The notes under the pieces were generated by a model. That model was not told the origin of the DNA and did no database searches. It saw only the letters and a program-made list of their open reading frames with translations. Both the position numbers and the translations under genes were made by a program. This document shows positions 46,179 through 58,130 of a stretch of DNA of 64,000 bases, piece by piece (positions within the stretch are counted from its first letter, which is position 1; every line of letters starts with the position of its first letter). The stretch is from Bugulina stolonifera (taxonomy: Eukaryota > Bryozoa > Gymnolaemata > Cheilostomatida > Bugulidae), in the NCBI GenBank assembly GCA_935421135.1, contig OW285193.1, positions 9,960,099-10,024,098 on the forward strand. Reading direction: 5' to 3'.

Positions 46179-47972
46179 TCATGTCTCAGCCAGGTGGTCA
46201 GTCAGATAAGCTGCAAAATCTATCCAAAATGACGACATTTTATGACTGTTGAGAAAGTAAATATTTGCCACATCATGGAGATTAATATACAGAATACGGA
46301 TAAGATTATTGCAAAGCGTACTTACACTAGCCATGGATCGGTCAGTACCTTCCATAGCTGATCAGACTCACTATAAAATCTCCTTTCAACTGGAGGCTCA
46401 GTCACAACAACTCTAAAAGGTTATAAGCATTTGAAAGCTTTTTTGTCAAATAAATACTAGATAAAATATTGATGAAACAACAAGAGTGTAAAGATAGCAG
46501 TAAATTTAAAGACAAAATTGTGAAGTCTGCGTGCATATGAAGTCTATTTGCTTTTATCTTGGTTATCAATATTGTTTGGAGCAGAGCTCATCATTTAGAT
46601 GTAGTATGACAGTTCTACTAACATAGATGTATTAATAGAGCAGGGTTAACCAGCAGAATCAAATTTGGAACATGGTTTAGATGTATATTTAACTCACTGA
46701 AATTATTATAAAACAGATAATACTGTCCTACTTCACTTACATCTACAGTATTGTACATAGTCGCATGCAAAACCCATTTATCGTATACTATGATCAAACA
46801 ACAAACGCAAATACATGTATACATCCTGTAAGGTATGTACATGTAGCCTACACGTGTATGCACACCTACTGTAGTTAGTTAGTTTAGTGCATGTAAAGAG
46901 TCACTAACCTTTCTTCAACAGAATATCGTTTCACCTGTACTTCCTCGGCAAAACGAACCGTTTTTTTTGCTTGTACTTCCTATTCAATTGAACACAGGAA
47001 TGGTTAAAATTAAAATCTGTGAATTACTGTACTGCTGTAAAACAGTTCATCTACGTGTAAAAATTAATCTAAAAAGTTATAATATAGTCTTTACTTTTTC
47101 TATATAAGATGACTACATATTCTCACCTAATGTTTAAGAGAACTCTGGTTGCATGCTGCACTGCTCTAGCACATTGAAAGCCTGTACCCATATTGGGCAC
47201 GATTTTGTTATAACAATCTTGTGTAAGCCTGTGTCAGGCTATATAGCCTGACCAGCTGGCTAGCTGTGCTTGGCCCAGCATGTATCTGGGAAAGCTAGTT
47301 CTAAGCAGTAAAGTACTGTGTTTCAGTCAATGTGGTTGAGAAAAAGTAAACTGTGTCTATGTTTTAATGTACAATGTAAGTACCTGTATTACTTTTTATC
47401 TGTGTTTTTTTAGGTGATTAATCCAATCTATTTTAATATTGTTTTATGTATTAACATTGATGTGGTTGGCAAACTTTTAACTTGTATGTGTAAATTTTAG
47501 AGCAAGAGGCCAACATTAATTACGGTGTGGCACTAATAAAGATTATAAATGTTACACCAGTTGGTTAACAAGGCCTTTCTGGATGACCAATACAAAGCTT
47601 TGGGTCAATGTTCAGGCATAATATTGAAATATGCTATAATATTAAAAGGTGACAGCGTCGACTCTACATTGATCTGTTGGGTTACAACTAAATGCTATGA
47701 ATCCGTGTAATATCCAATATTATGTTAAACATTTAACTTGAGATGTAAATTGAATTTAATTCTAAATATTGTGCTAACGTTTAACTAGATGAAATCCTGA
47801 CCAAGCAAGATGCCTTACGTTGCGTTTACAATATCTGCATTATCTGCACATAGTATGATGTTGAGAATAAGGAATTGGTCATGTAGGTGAGTGTACAGAT
47901 ACAGACGTGTGAGCTACATATACATACCAAATTATCTGAATCATAATGATTTGTTCTTAGTATCCCCTTCAT
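46179..47972 (-). CDS. PP1-docking paralogue 2, lacking the first two exons
   Basis: Exons 46909-46979, 46326-46412 and 46179-46245 correspond one to one to the last three exons of the 37-39 kb gene, with all splice sites, phases and the final TGA kept. Exon 3 keeps its donor at 47928 but has lost its acceptor, and exons 1 and 2 and the promoter are deleted. A TTG in the parent is ATG here (47972), directly before KGILR, so a transcript could start MKGILRTNHYDSDNL and give an 89-residue protein with both docking motifs (GILR and KTVRF). Exon 3 differs from the parent only by silent changes in its last 14 codons; exon 4 by three silent and one replacement. Either a recently silenced copy or a gene with a new, shorter start. 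Confidence 0.5.
47229..47598. mobile_element. 370-bp insertion present only in segment B
   Basis: Segments A (38369) and the 58.7-kb copy read GAGCATTGGGTCAATG without interruption. In B, AAGC is followed by this insertion and then AAGC again before TTTGGGTCAATG, suggesting a 4-bp or slightly longer target duplication. The left part has inverted GCCTG/CAGGC and CCAGCTGGC motifs. No terminal inverted repeat, A/B boxes or coding sequence is evident. Confidence 0.55.
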
Positions 47973-48349
47973 CTTCTTCTTTTGCTGAACTTTGAAGACA
48001 AAACAATAATAGCTTTCCACAGACAGGCGACGCTGTAATAAAATGATATTTTGACACCAAGTAGTTTAATAGTAACTACACTGAGAGACGGACAACAATA
48101 CATTTCAATCAATACCACAAGTTGAATTTTTCTCTTGTCTTCAGTCATGGACTTTCTGGCTAATACATGTATACTTTCAGATCATGCACTACTCAGGAGA
48201 GTAACAGTCCCGTAACGCACTGCTGTTATTTTTGTCATAATCATATGTGTATCTGTCAGCAATTAGCAAAAGTTAGATCTTTGTATCGCACACGAACAAT
48301 GTGTATCACTTCTGCTAGCACTTACACTTGACCAGAAGGTGTTACTTAC

Positions 48350-51270
48350 AGGTACATGTACAGTTCACTAAAAGTTGAGTGAAAACATGTATTTTTCATA
48401 TATATATAGAAAATTTCCCAAGGACTAGTTTGCAAAGTTATCAGGGGAGATGATTGTGCATGGCAGGATCTGGTTTTTATGTACATCTTTACTTCCTTTG
48501 AATTTGCAAGCCATACTTTATAATGTAAAATTTGATAGTGAGATTTGCCTGTCTAATACATGTAATGACCATAGCAGAGGCCTGTGATGAAACAGTCCAC
48601 TTCCAAATAGATATGTTCATACCTAAATACTAGGCTAGTGTATTGATGCGCCAATTTACTATTGAAAAGGTGCAGAAAAAACTTGATCTTGTGCAACTGA
48701 GGTGTTTGCTTGGCATATGATGCAAATGTTTTGCCATTTTTGAAGAAAGAAACTTGAATTTGTGAACAAAAAGTGGAATTTATTCAGCAGAAATTAATGA
48801 GGAGATATTAAGATTTAAAATACGTACTTAATTGAACCAAGCAGTGAAATGTCAGATTAGAAATACTGTATACTGCATAACTCGTATGCTCTGATATTAC
48901 CAGTATTGTGTACAAAAGTGCCACTTGTGGGGCTGAGCATTGCTAATGCACTAGACGATTGTGCAAATACATACAAAGCACCTGCTGAAAATACATACTA
49001 AGCACCTGCGTGTGGAGAAAGTGTCCATTATTTTCCTTTGAATGAATACCTACTGTACAAAATAATTTATATTCAGTCTAGCTGAGGAAGAGTTTGAATG
49101 GTATCACACTGAGTACTGTGCATCAACCGATCACATGACATAGTAGCAGTTGCTTCTACTGCTGCTGTATGTAAACCATCTGCTCTTTCAATGTCAAGTC
49201 AAGATGTTTACTCCAAGTTTGAAATTAGTCATTTGCTATGCTGTCAGTTTTTGAATGCATCAAACGTACATACTTAAATTTGTTGCAGATTTTGAATTGA
49301 AATACAACGCTAATGAATGATTGTAGTGCAATAGCTGATGATGATAAATAGTAGACTACTGAAAAACATGGTCCAATGTATAAACAATTTTAACTAACGA
49401 CAAGCATTTTTTTTTGAGTTATTACCTGAGCTGATGTTAATACAGTGTATCTACTGAATTTACACAAAACATATGATTTTTGCATTAAAAATGAGTTTAG
49501 AAATAAGGTGAGCGTCTAGCTACTACATGCAGTTATTTAGGCTTTATAAGGTATCACCGATGTTTCCCACTTATCAAAGCTAGTGAGAGTAGTCGGCACT
49601 GCAAGTGTAGGCATCACCATGGCAAAACTAAAATTGATTATTTTACAGTACTGCTAAATGTGTGAACTGAAGCAGTATGAACACTTTGTAAGCAAGACTT
49701 GCTAAGTACATGTTGTCTAGACAGTATATTATTACAAATGTCTATACACATGATGTAATTATACATGCAATTAGAGTGACTGTGAGCCAAATAAATGACT
49801 GTAGGTGTTTATGTCTTGTAATTTTTCAGCAAAAATGATGTATATGTAAATCTATGTACATACACATGTGCATGTATAAAAATAATATACAGTAAAGTTC
49901 TGCGAAACTTGAAATAAAACTGGCTTGATAATAACATTTCTTATCTGGATGTCCAATATACGATGTACATGTATATTATACGATAAGAGATGTAAACACT
50001 GCTATGTATATTATAATATATAGCAGGTGTAAGTACTGCTATGTATATTATAAAATAAGAGGTGTAAGTACTGCAATTTAGAGCAAACTATTACTTGAGA
50101 ATTCTTGCAAGAGTTTCTATTTCTTGTGAGCTTTACATGCTGGACCTTCAATTTCTTGTCAACATGATATAAATTGATGGCAGTCTGTGAGTTAATTACT
50201 AACTTTATACCTGCTCAACATTTTGATTGTTTAGCAACAATGTTTTGTTATTATTTGTGAATGTATTTCCTAATCACGAGAGATAACTTTGCCAAATCTG
50301 CCAATTTTGCATTTGGTTAGCAGCGAGAACCTATATGTATGTTGAAATTTGAAGAAGGCAAATCAGGTGTCTTATAGATTATTCTAGTGTGTAGTTAATA
50401 ATTTGACTTGTTAGAGGATTTTAGAAGTTTGTTTGTATTCTCTTGGTGCTACAATGCAGCAGTTAATCACACAGGTGGTGACAGTATCAGTGTCTGTAAT
50501 AGTGTACACAGTGGTACTGATAAATCGATGATGCCATATTTTCCTCCAATAGTCAGATGGATACCATGGTCAGATGTTTCAAACTAAAAATATTTTGTTG
50601 GTTTGTTAGTGTATAACGTTACACACCTGAGTAGTAGACAGTGTAAGTTTCTACAATATTTGAAATGAAATGCGCTAGTCCAAGGCTAAATATTTTATTT
50701 TTCTGCAATTTAATATTTATCAATACCATTTTACATGTGCATTACCTAGCAATGTACAATGTAGTTTTATAAACACCTACAGGCAATATATGACATAGTT
50801 CTATGGAACAGTGAATACAGGAGCTCATCTGTGATGTAGGCCTAATGATACAATGGTCCTGATCAATTTAGTGATTATTTGCATTATTTACTCTGTGAAT
50901 GATCCACATTGGTTGATTTGAAGGTATGGAAGGGAACATAGAATGTCAAGTTTAGTGTTGAGCTAATCTAATCTAATGGTTCAACAATACTGCCTATGTT
51001 GTAGTGTAGATTATATTGTTATATTATTATATCAATGCTACTGAAACAATGTGGTTTCATCTTATAGAATGATGACACGTGTATGTGTAGCATGGACATA
51101 AAGGTCACGTGTGTGTGTGTTCTAATTAGAATAGAGACAGTTTCTTCTAGATTGTTATTGTTGGTAGGCCTAGCAACTACCTTGACCTAATATTTCATTG
51201 GCTAGCTGGCTGTTTCTGTCTCTCGAAGTGAAATTATTTCAGTGGGTCAGACGGCTCTTTGATATCAGCT
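48350..51270. other. No gene seen
   Basis: AT-rich. Near 49981-50070 a 40-45 bp unit containing TGTAAGTACTGCTATGTATATTATA is repeated about three times. No coding pattern. Confidence 0.5.
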
Positions 51271-51274
51271 TGAA

Positions 51275-52128
51275 ATGACACGCTATCGAAGATCTGAAGG
51301 TAAGCCACATACCATTGCTTCTTAAACAGCTGAAAACAGAATGTTTTTTGTTAAAGTATTTTAATGTAGCTATGCTTAACATTTTATGAGTTAAGATAAT
51401 GTTCTTTGTCTAACATGGAGTAGCTTCAGAAATGGCTTTCATCTCTCCCCTATTAAATTATAGTATGAACTTATTGCTTATAAATGAGATATACTTAATC
51501 TGCAGTATTTATTACACCAGAGGCACTTGGCTTACAATACTGCAGATAATATACATTTTTTTGCAGATTAAATTCCGTCTCTATTTAACTGGTCTGCAGA
51601 AACTTGAGGTATTCTCACAGAACAACAAACAAAGATTTTTGAACTTGTGCAGAAATCAACAAAGATACCTCAAATGCTACTTAAAAGGTAAAAATGTGTA
51701 TACACATTATCATGTCTTTGGTTGGTTTTTGACTTTGCTGTACCACATTAATGTGTAATATAATATATACAACATCACTCTCATTTTTAGGCAGCAATAA
51801 TCAATGAAATGATTTCATCATTGTTTTTAGCTATAGATAAGAGTTATTATAGTGAGGAATATTTTACTCCATAGAAGAGATTAGTCTGCTGTGCTCAAAA
51901 TCACTTTGATTTGATATTTGCAAATTTTCTGCTACAAGGAAGCATCCACACTAATGCAAGAGGATAATATATGAAGATCGCATAACTAGCATTGTCCCAT
52001 GATGTATTTACTGCAGATACTAATCATTTATTGTAGATTTGATTCTATCACCATTAAACCTCACTGCAGAGTGCCCACATCATCGGGGTACATCTGAAGA
52101 AAGCCGTATCAAACAGAAAAGTCAATGA
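51275..52128 (+). CDS. Candidate three-exon gene, unrecognised
   Basis: Exon 1 (51275-51299): ATG plus MTRYRRSE and one base, ending at GAAG|GTAAGC. The last exon (52037-52128): acceptor TTTATTGTAG, reads DLILSPLNLTAECPHHRG, then TSEESRIKQKSQ and TGA. The middle exon ends at 51687 (AAAAG|GTAAAA) and certainly includes IKFRLYLTGLQKLEVFSQ, NNKQRFLNLCRNQQRYLK, then CYLK; phase fits the last exon. Its start is uncertain. An acceptor at 51424 keeps the phase of exon 1 but adds a 48-residue hydrophobic stretch; the much stronger TTTTTTTGCAG acceptor at 51567 does not match exon 1's phase and would need another upstream exon. The upstream-start version is 129 residues with a possible membrane segment. 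No homology recognised. Confidence 0.45.
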
Positions 52129-52490
52129 AGTTTAACTCAGATGCATCTTATGCTACTTCTTCCCTCCCCCTTGCTAGGAAGGATTGGCCCCCAGCTATTG
52201 CGCAAGGTGTGTGACAGGCCTATCTCATGCATATGCTCATTATTTGCATGTAAAATAACGTATATAATGATGTCCATGATTCTTCCTTGAGTTTTATTAT
52301 TTTGTGTGATCTGTGCATTATATTATGATTCTGTGTTGTCACTCTTGGGTATAACTTGCTGCAACATTACCGCTTGCTTAGAGGGTCGAGTTGAGTTAAG
52401 TTAAGTCCACTGAAATTTATATGCACACACATATATTACTTGCAGTGTACATTGTTTCCATTCAGATTAAGCGCTTTGAATTTATTACAG

Positions 52491-52617
52491 GATTGCCCCA
52501 AAACTAATACAAGAGTATAACATGAAGATTGCATCACTAGCATTTCTTTATGAGATTGGAATCAGCAGACGTGAATTGATTGGGAACAAAGAAATCCACC
52601 GTGAATGCATCAGATGA
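52491..52617 (+). CDS. Candidate terminal exon, alternative to the 52.0-kb one
   Basis: TTTATTACAG acceptor, one base, then 41 codons to TGA: IAPKLIQEYNMKIASLAF, then LYEIGISRRELIGNKEIH and RECIR. Related but degenerate sequence occurs at about 51945-52030 and 52186-52265 (RIGPQLLRKVCDRP), so this exon appears to be the intact member of three tandem copies. A 29-bp exon-like block (52182-52210) ending AG|GTGTGT could join it in phase. Confidence 0.4.
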
Positions 52618-52619
52618 AA

Positions 52620-55530
52620 AGATTTTAAATGGCGAGTAGTTCTAGATTGTCTGTAGAATAGTAACTGTTGTCTAAATCGAACAATTTTCAAAGTTTATTT
52701 GAGAATAAATTATCACTGAAAGCAATTTAATACACGGACTTCTTCTCTGTATATAAAAAGATATAAAAAAAAGATTGTTGGAATTAAACACCATGTAGCT
52801 ACCTGTAGATGTCTGAGAATTATGAAATTTGTGATGGTTTTAATTTCCACATCTGAACTAAAGCAAAGCAACCCAAATTTACATGTAGGACTAGTAGTAG
52901 ACAGATCATTTCGTATACTCGACTTACAGATACATGTACATTTTGTATACTTGCTTTTGACTTTGCTTTCGTTTAGAATCACTCTGGAAAGTGTGGCTAG
53001 GAGTTTGATGACTCTTTGATAATGACTGTGGTGCATGCTGAGTACCAGAAGTAGAAGTTCTCTACTGCTAGCGGACAAGAAATTACTCCGAGGAGAGGTA
53101 ATATTTGTTATAATATATTAAACCCAGTTAATGCTACATGACTTTAGTTAACCCAAAATAATATCTTGCTAAATTTTCAATGTTTGAAAGTAGGCAGATA
53201 CGAGATACCAGTCCATAACTATTATATCTAGAAATGTCTAGTCAGTCGGTGAAATAATTAAGTAAAACCTTCACATCAGTTCGGATGCACAACGGCTGAA
53301 AGTGCATGTACAAGGTTGCAGGGCCGTATTCTAAGGGGTGGCCAGAAAGCACTGCCATCCCTGTTGCCAAAATAAAGTGGCGTAGAAACACAACTTTTGA
53401 AAGCTGGGAAATTTTCCCTTTATACGAGTATTTGCTTGATTTCTGTACCCCGTACCACCCAATGAAACTTTCTGCCTTTTCACTGGGTTGTTCCAATCCA
53501 CGCCCTTAGATTGAGTCAATGACAATAAAGACAAAAATAATTTTAATGCTTTGCTGCCCCAAACTTGTGATGAAGTAAGAAGAAATTAGCATTATGAACA
53601 CAAAGTATTACTCAACATAAAACAATAATGTTGCTACACGTATTACCTTTCACCAAATTTGAAAAGATCTCATAGAGACCCACAACCTACCCTGTTTTAT
53701 TGGGTAAAGGATAAAACTAGGGTTCATTTAGGACTTCAAATCTTCAATTGTCTGTTACAGCCGCATTCTGTTTATTTTTGGGCACTGGAGAGAGTATGTT
53801 AGTTACTTCCACGCAATGATGTTGCAGTAGAAAGAAACAGCATTACATAATAGTACAATAATACATTGAAATTGGTGGTTTGTTAAGCGCATTCTTACGG
53901 TGAAATAAACCTACTTACCAACCATGCAAGAGCAAAGCTTATAAGAAATAATCACAAAGTAATCAGATAGTGACAGTGCACTGAATAGCTACTTATTTCA
54001 TCTTGCTGGCACTCAGAAACGTGTCATTTAACAAATCAATATTGTTATGTAATATTTTGCGTCAGTGTCTCTCTCTCTCCCTCTGAAAACCTAACTGTTG
54101 ATGCCATACAAAAGGCTGCAGTAATATTACCAGTCTGGTCTGAAGAAGACGATCAATAGAAAGTAATACGGCTGCAAACTAATGGCTAACAAAATCCATT
54201 AACATGAAGTAGCGTGCAATAATGCATGTAATCATACCTGTTAACAGTAGTCTATATCTTTTTCCCAGACATCAGAAGTCATCAGAAATAGTTTTAATTG
54301 CTATGTTGTGTCACTGAGAAACCAACGCAACTGGCACAAACAGGTTTCAATACATAAAATGTAATTATACATGTGTCAACACAAATCTTCTTTTCACATA
54401 AGTGCATACCAAAGTTTGCATGTGAATATTCGCTTCTTTCTTCTACATTTTTCTTTGAGCCCGGAGTTTTTTCTCTCCTTTTATCTACTTTTACAACTGT
54501 AAAAAAATGTTAACTTGGGCTGATCAAGCTTTAGTCAGAGCAAACATTTTTCTAAGCAGTTAAGTTTGATATGCTAATCTCTTTCAGAAGGAAACATGCA
54601 TGCTTCGGCAATTTTCAGTGATAATAACTTTGTTTGTTAATAGTGTGGATTGACCCATCATTATTTTTGACTCACATGTAATAAAGGATAACAAACTCTT
54701 TTAAATTTAGATTTGTTGGTTTGAAAAAAGAAAAACACATTATGTAACGTTGGTTTACTGAGTATATTTTGAAGCTCAATTAGCACTAATCTATAATGTA
54801 CGTTGTACATGTATGTCACCATTGTTGTGAAACATAGGCACTAGGCAGTTGTCTGTTGCAGATAGTACATCTAGTTGTAGATAAAACAGATATTGTAAAA
54901 CACCTGAAGCTTAATATGGCTGTATTTATAAAACACATTTTAGCCTGCATTATGCTTTGCCACGATTATTAATTATAGTAAAAGGTTACAAACATGTACA
55001 TCATGTTATTATTAATTACAATATTATCAGCGTGTAGCATTTCATATTATGTTACTTAATATATCACAGTATGCATGTACAGTTGACACATTACATCCGT
55101 CTCAAGTATAAATGCAGGCTTACAAGCTGGTAGTAGAAAGTAGGCCCTAGCTAGCTACAGCGTAGCTACAGTGATATTATGGCAATTAGTGCTACAGAAA
55201 ACTTCACATAAATTGAGAGTACATGTGCATGCAATATGGCGTAGTACATTGTGACTGTGATATATGGTACAGGGTATACATATCCATGCTAGACTTCACT
55301 CAGACAAATGTTACAATTCCCTTCCTGTCCTACCTCAAGATTTGAGGCCTGATTAAGTGTGTTCAAAGCATACAAAACAATTCGACCAGTAATAGTCATT
55401 CTTTCTTCTTCCTAATTATTTCATTCATATCATGGACTATTTGAATCACAATCTATTGTAGTCTCGATAGAAAGGTGAAATCGCCTCTGTTAAATGGTCA
55501 ATCACCAAAATTTTGTCATGGATTATTTTA
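52620..55530. other. No gene supported
   Basis: 52713-53078 (minus, 121 codons) and 52822-53019 (plus, 65 codons) overlap on opposite strands; both look moderately protein-like and neither has decisive splice sites. 53240-53540 is distinctly GC-richer, with frames open on both strands (minus: MEQPSEKAESFIGWYGVQ), probably a younger repeat insertion. The rest is AT-rich. Confidence 0.4.
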
Positions 55531-55531
55531 C

Positions 55532-56328
55532 CTATTATGCTCATGCAGTCTATGCATACTACAAAGAGCTAGTGCCACACTGTCAAATACTAATAGTTGT
55601 ATTTGTTGTTTATACGATTTTATCGATTTGCACTGGTCTTGTTTTCTTTTTCCGGAGACGGTAGTTCTTAACTTGAGACCGTCCATAGTTTTTCTCTTCT
55701 CATCTGTTTTTTCTGAATTGAAGAATTCAATTGCTGTTTTTGACGTACCTGAATCTCTAACAAAAGCCTAAGGCTATATTTCTGTCGTTGTTGTTTTTTG
55801 TTGAATTTTCAACCCATATTATGCGCCAATGGCCCTTCTCTCTTTTTTTTGTTTATTTGAATTATGCAACTGTTGACCAGAGTTGTCCTATCTAGTCCTT
55901 AGCCTATCACAACAAAAAACCTGAGAGAATGGGACAAATCAAATATTTTTGATCACAACCAATGCACACTGTTATTAAACACAAGAAATGATACTGCAGA
56001 TTTGGCATTATATTACTTTCGGTGGGATGAAACTAAGGCAGGAAAGTATGGTTATCCTTATTCTGATTTTACAGGTTATAAAGGTGAAACTGAGAAAATT
56101 TCTTTTGCAACAATATAATAAAAAATGACAAGTCGACAGATAGTGTCGTACTAGTAGTGGTGTAGAAGCCACCGAAAGATATCCTAAAAAACCTCAATTC
56201 CTTGTTCTTCATCACCTCCGCTAAACCAGTACAAATATATTTTGATGCCGAAGTTCTAAAAGCTGTTCCCCCAGCTGCCGGAGTTGACGCTGCCTGCATT
56301 CTATAAATTTCTCCAGTAGGAAGATACC
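55532..56328 (-). CDS. Candidate gene with at least two exons, unrecognised
   Basis: Exon 56216-56328: acceptor CTAACACAG, two bases, 37 codons (YLPTGEIYRMQAASTPAA, then GGTAFRTSASKYICTGLAE), donor GCGGAG|GTGATG in phase 0. Exon 55532-55767: acceptor TAGCCTTAG, phase 0, 78 codons (AFVRDSGTSKTAIEFFNS, EKTDEKRKTMDGLKLRTT, VSGKRKQDQCKSIKSYKQ and on), donor AATAG|GTAAAA. The phases agree and the second exon is the most protein-like sequence in this part of the window. First and last exons are not found. The first exon has degenerate relatives at about 60080-60140, 60370-60440 and 62460-62540 (ETCSVCPTAGRTASVPRY). No family recognised. Confidence 0.45.
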
Positions 56329-56374
56329 CTGTGTTAGCTATACATGCTAGACCTGTTGCAGCCACTTGCCAAGC

Positions 56375-58130
56375 GAGCTTCAACCCATTACCTTGAGAGA
56401 TATTTATAGCGCATCCAATAATGTTGATACATTAGAAGATGCTGTAAACTATTTTATTGGCAGGATATCAGCTATAACTGGCAGACAAATAAGGTGTAAA
56501 ATCAAGGATGATTACATATTATTAAGCAAATATGTTGCATAAAGGACAGGCAAATGATGTAGGAAATCAAAAGCAAGATAAGCGCATTAGAATTTGAAAA
56601 TAAAGTAAAACTCAATGCTTGCTAGAGCACAGTGTTGAAAATAGTATATATTATCGGATTTACCGAACTTGCGGAATTTTCAATCCAGCTGTAAATTTTA
56701 CATTTACATGTAGCTGTTGCCATCCTGCTGGTGATGAAACCACTGCAAGATAATCCCATTTGAACAAGATTCCAGTAAAGTTCAAAGTGGAAACTATGCT
56801 GCGTAGACAGGCGAATATCGTATTATATACTACGATGTGGAGAGTCTATAAGTCATAATTCTGATTAACTAGATGGACAATATAAATTAAATATATCAAA
56901 TGATAAATTGTTTTAATGTACGAGATGTTTGTACAAGTATAGAGTAAGCATAGGGGTTCTGTATTTTTTTCAGTCCACTATCTGAAGATAGCGTTTTCCT
57001 TTCCTAAAAATTAAAGCTGGTTGCAAAAATGCAAAACCACAACACATACAATATATATGTAGTTTCATGAAAATAGTTGCAGAACCAACAGGGAGGATGC
57101 TTTCCCCTAGAACTGCTGCCAGATTAATGAGTTTTAATGTAATACCAAAAACATTCATATTAGAGTCAAAAAATCGTGCGATCGGAAAAAGCACGATGGT
57201 TAACAATATTCGAAGGGCAAATAGAAGAATAATTCTATAAAGTTATCTACGGATTTTTAAAGCATTCTTTAAAAAGGCTCCACTATTAGCGTGGCCAGCA
57301 TAATTAAATTCGGCAGCTTGGGAAATTTATTATAAAATAATTATTGTAATGCAGGACATGGTTATAGAAATATAGAGGAAGTGAAGTAGGAGTCATTATG
57401 CACATTGTATACTCTCATCAATTCCTCATCAACTGACGGCAACCCTTTCCTCTCCTAAAAATATAGTCAATTGTAAAAATGCGACAATTTTAATGTACAA
57501 TGCAGCTTCATAAAAATAGTTGTAGAATTAAAAGGAAGGTTTCTCTCTCCTAAACCTGCTGTTAGAGTAGTGAGTTTTCATACAATACTGAAAGTATTAG
57601 TTCTCAAGTTAGCAAGTCATGCAAGCAGAAAACGCACCGTAGTCAGAAATATTTGAAGTTGAAATTGACAAACAGTTCGACAAAATTCATTTTCAGATTA
57701 GGAGAAAATTCTGTAAAATGCCTCTCTAATAGCGTGCTCAGCATCCTAACATTGTATAGTTTGGGAAATTTTCCAGGTAGGCGGTTAATCAGATGAGCTG
57801 TGGCAGCTAGTCTACATTGCAATATTTCATTATGGTTGACAGAATAATTATGAAAATTAATTAACCAATTTATGGTTAGATTATCTAAAAGAGTACTTAC
57901 ACTAGCCATGGATGTATCAGCACCTTCCATAGCTGATTCCATAGCTGATCAGACTCGCTGTAAAATCTCCTTTCAACTGGACGTCTGATCCTGACAATCC
58001 TACAAATGTCTAAAACTGATCATTTCTTCTAAATGTTTCAAATAAATCCTTGATAAAATGTTGATAAAAACAAGATCGCAAAGATAGCAGTGACTTTGAA
58101 GAAAACATGATGAACTCTGCACGTATATGA
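56375..58130. repeat. Tandem unit 1 of the right-hand array
   Basis: Starts at the shared block ACCCATTACCTTGAGAGAT and contains the LGES module pair and the 3' exons of PP1-docking paralogue 3. Collinear with 60480-62250 and 62580-64000. Confidence 0.85.
56970..57206 (-). other. Conserved LGES module (possible lost exon), one of eight
   Basis: A 78-codon minus-strand frame whose core reads NVFGITLKLINLAAVLGE then SILPVGSATIFMK. Related modules lie at about 36995-37240, 45850-46060, 57430-57640, 61092-61328, 61550-61760, 63182-63418 and 63660-63860, always just downstream of the PP1-docking exons. Conservation of I, KL, LGES, LP and STTI across diverged copies, with silent changes, hints at a coding past. 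No splice sites are conserved, and the plus strand is also open (KIVVEPKGR, LSPRTAVRVMSFN), so strand and coding status remain undecided. Confidence 0.3.

Larger units (their letters stand above)
40240..48345. repeat. Tandem segmental duplication, copy B (about 8 kb)
   Basis: Direct tandem partner of copy A. B-only sequence: the RTE insertion at 42886-43873 and the 370-bp insertion at 47229-47598. Deleted in B relative to A: about 38775-39430 and 39540-39900, which removes exons 1 and 2 and the promoter of the PP1-docking gene. B also has an internal repeat, 40245-40340 against 41233-41345. Confidence 0.85.

Noticed and set aside
52713..53078. 121-codon minus-strand ORF
   Set aside because: A competing plus-strand frame over the same bases looks as natural, and neither has clear splice sites or copies to compare.
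57643..57942. Single 99-codon ORF starting MESAMEGADTSMAS
   Set aside because: The ATG-led frame is not the conserved one. Comparison of four copies shows a different frame (SDQLWKVL...PWLV) ending at a GTAAGT donor, with the rest spliced.
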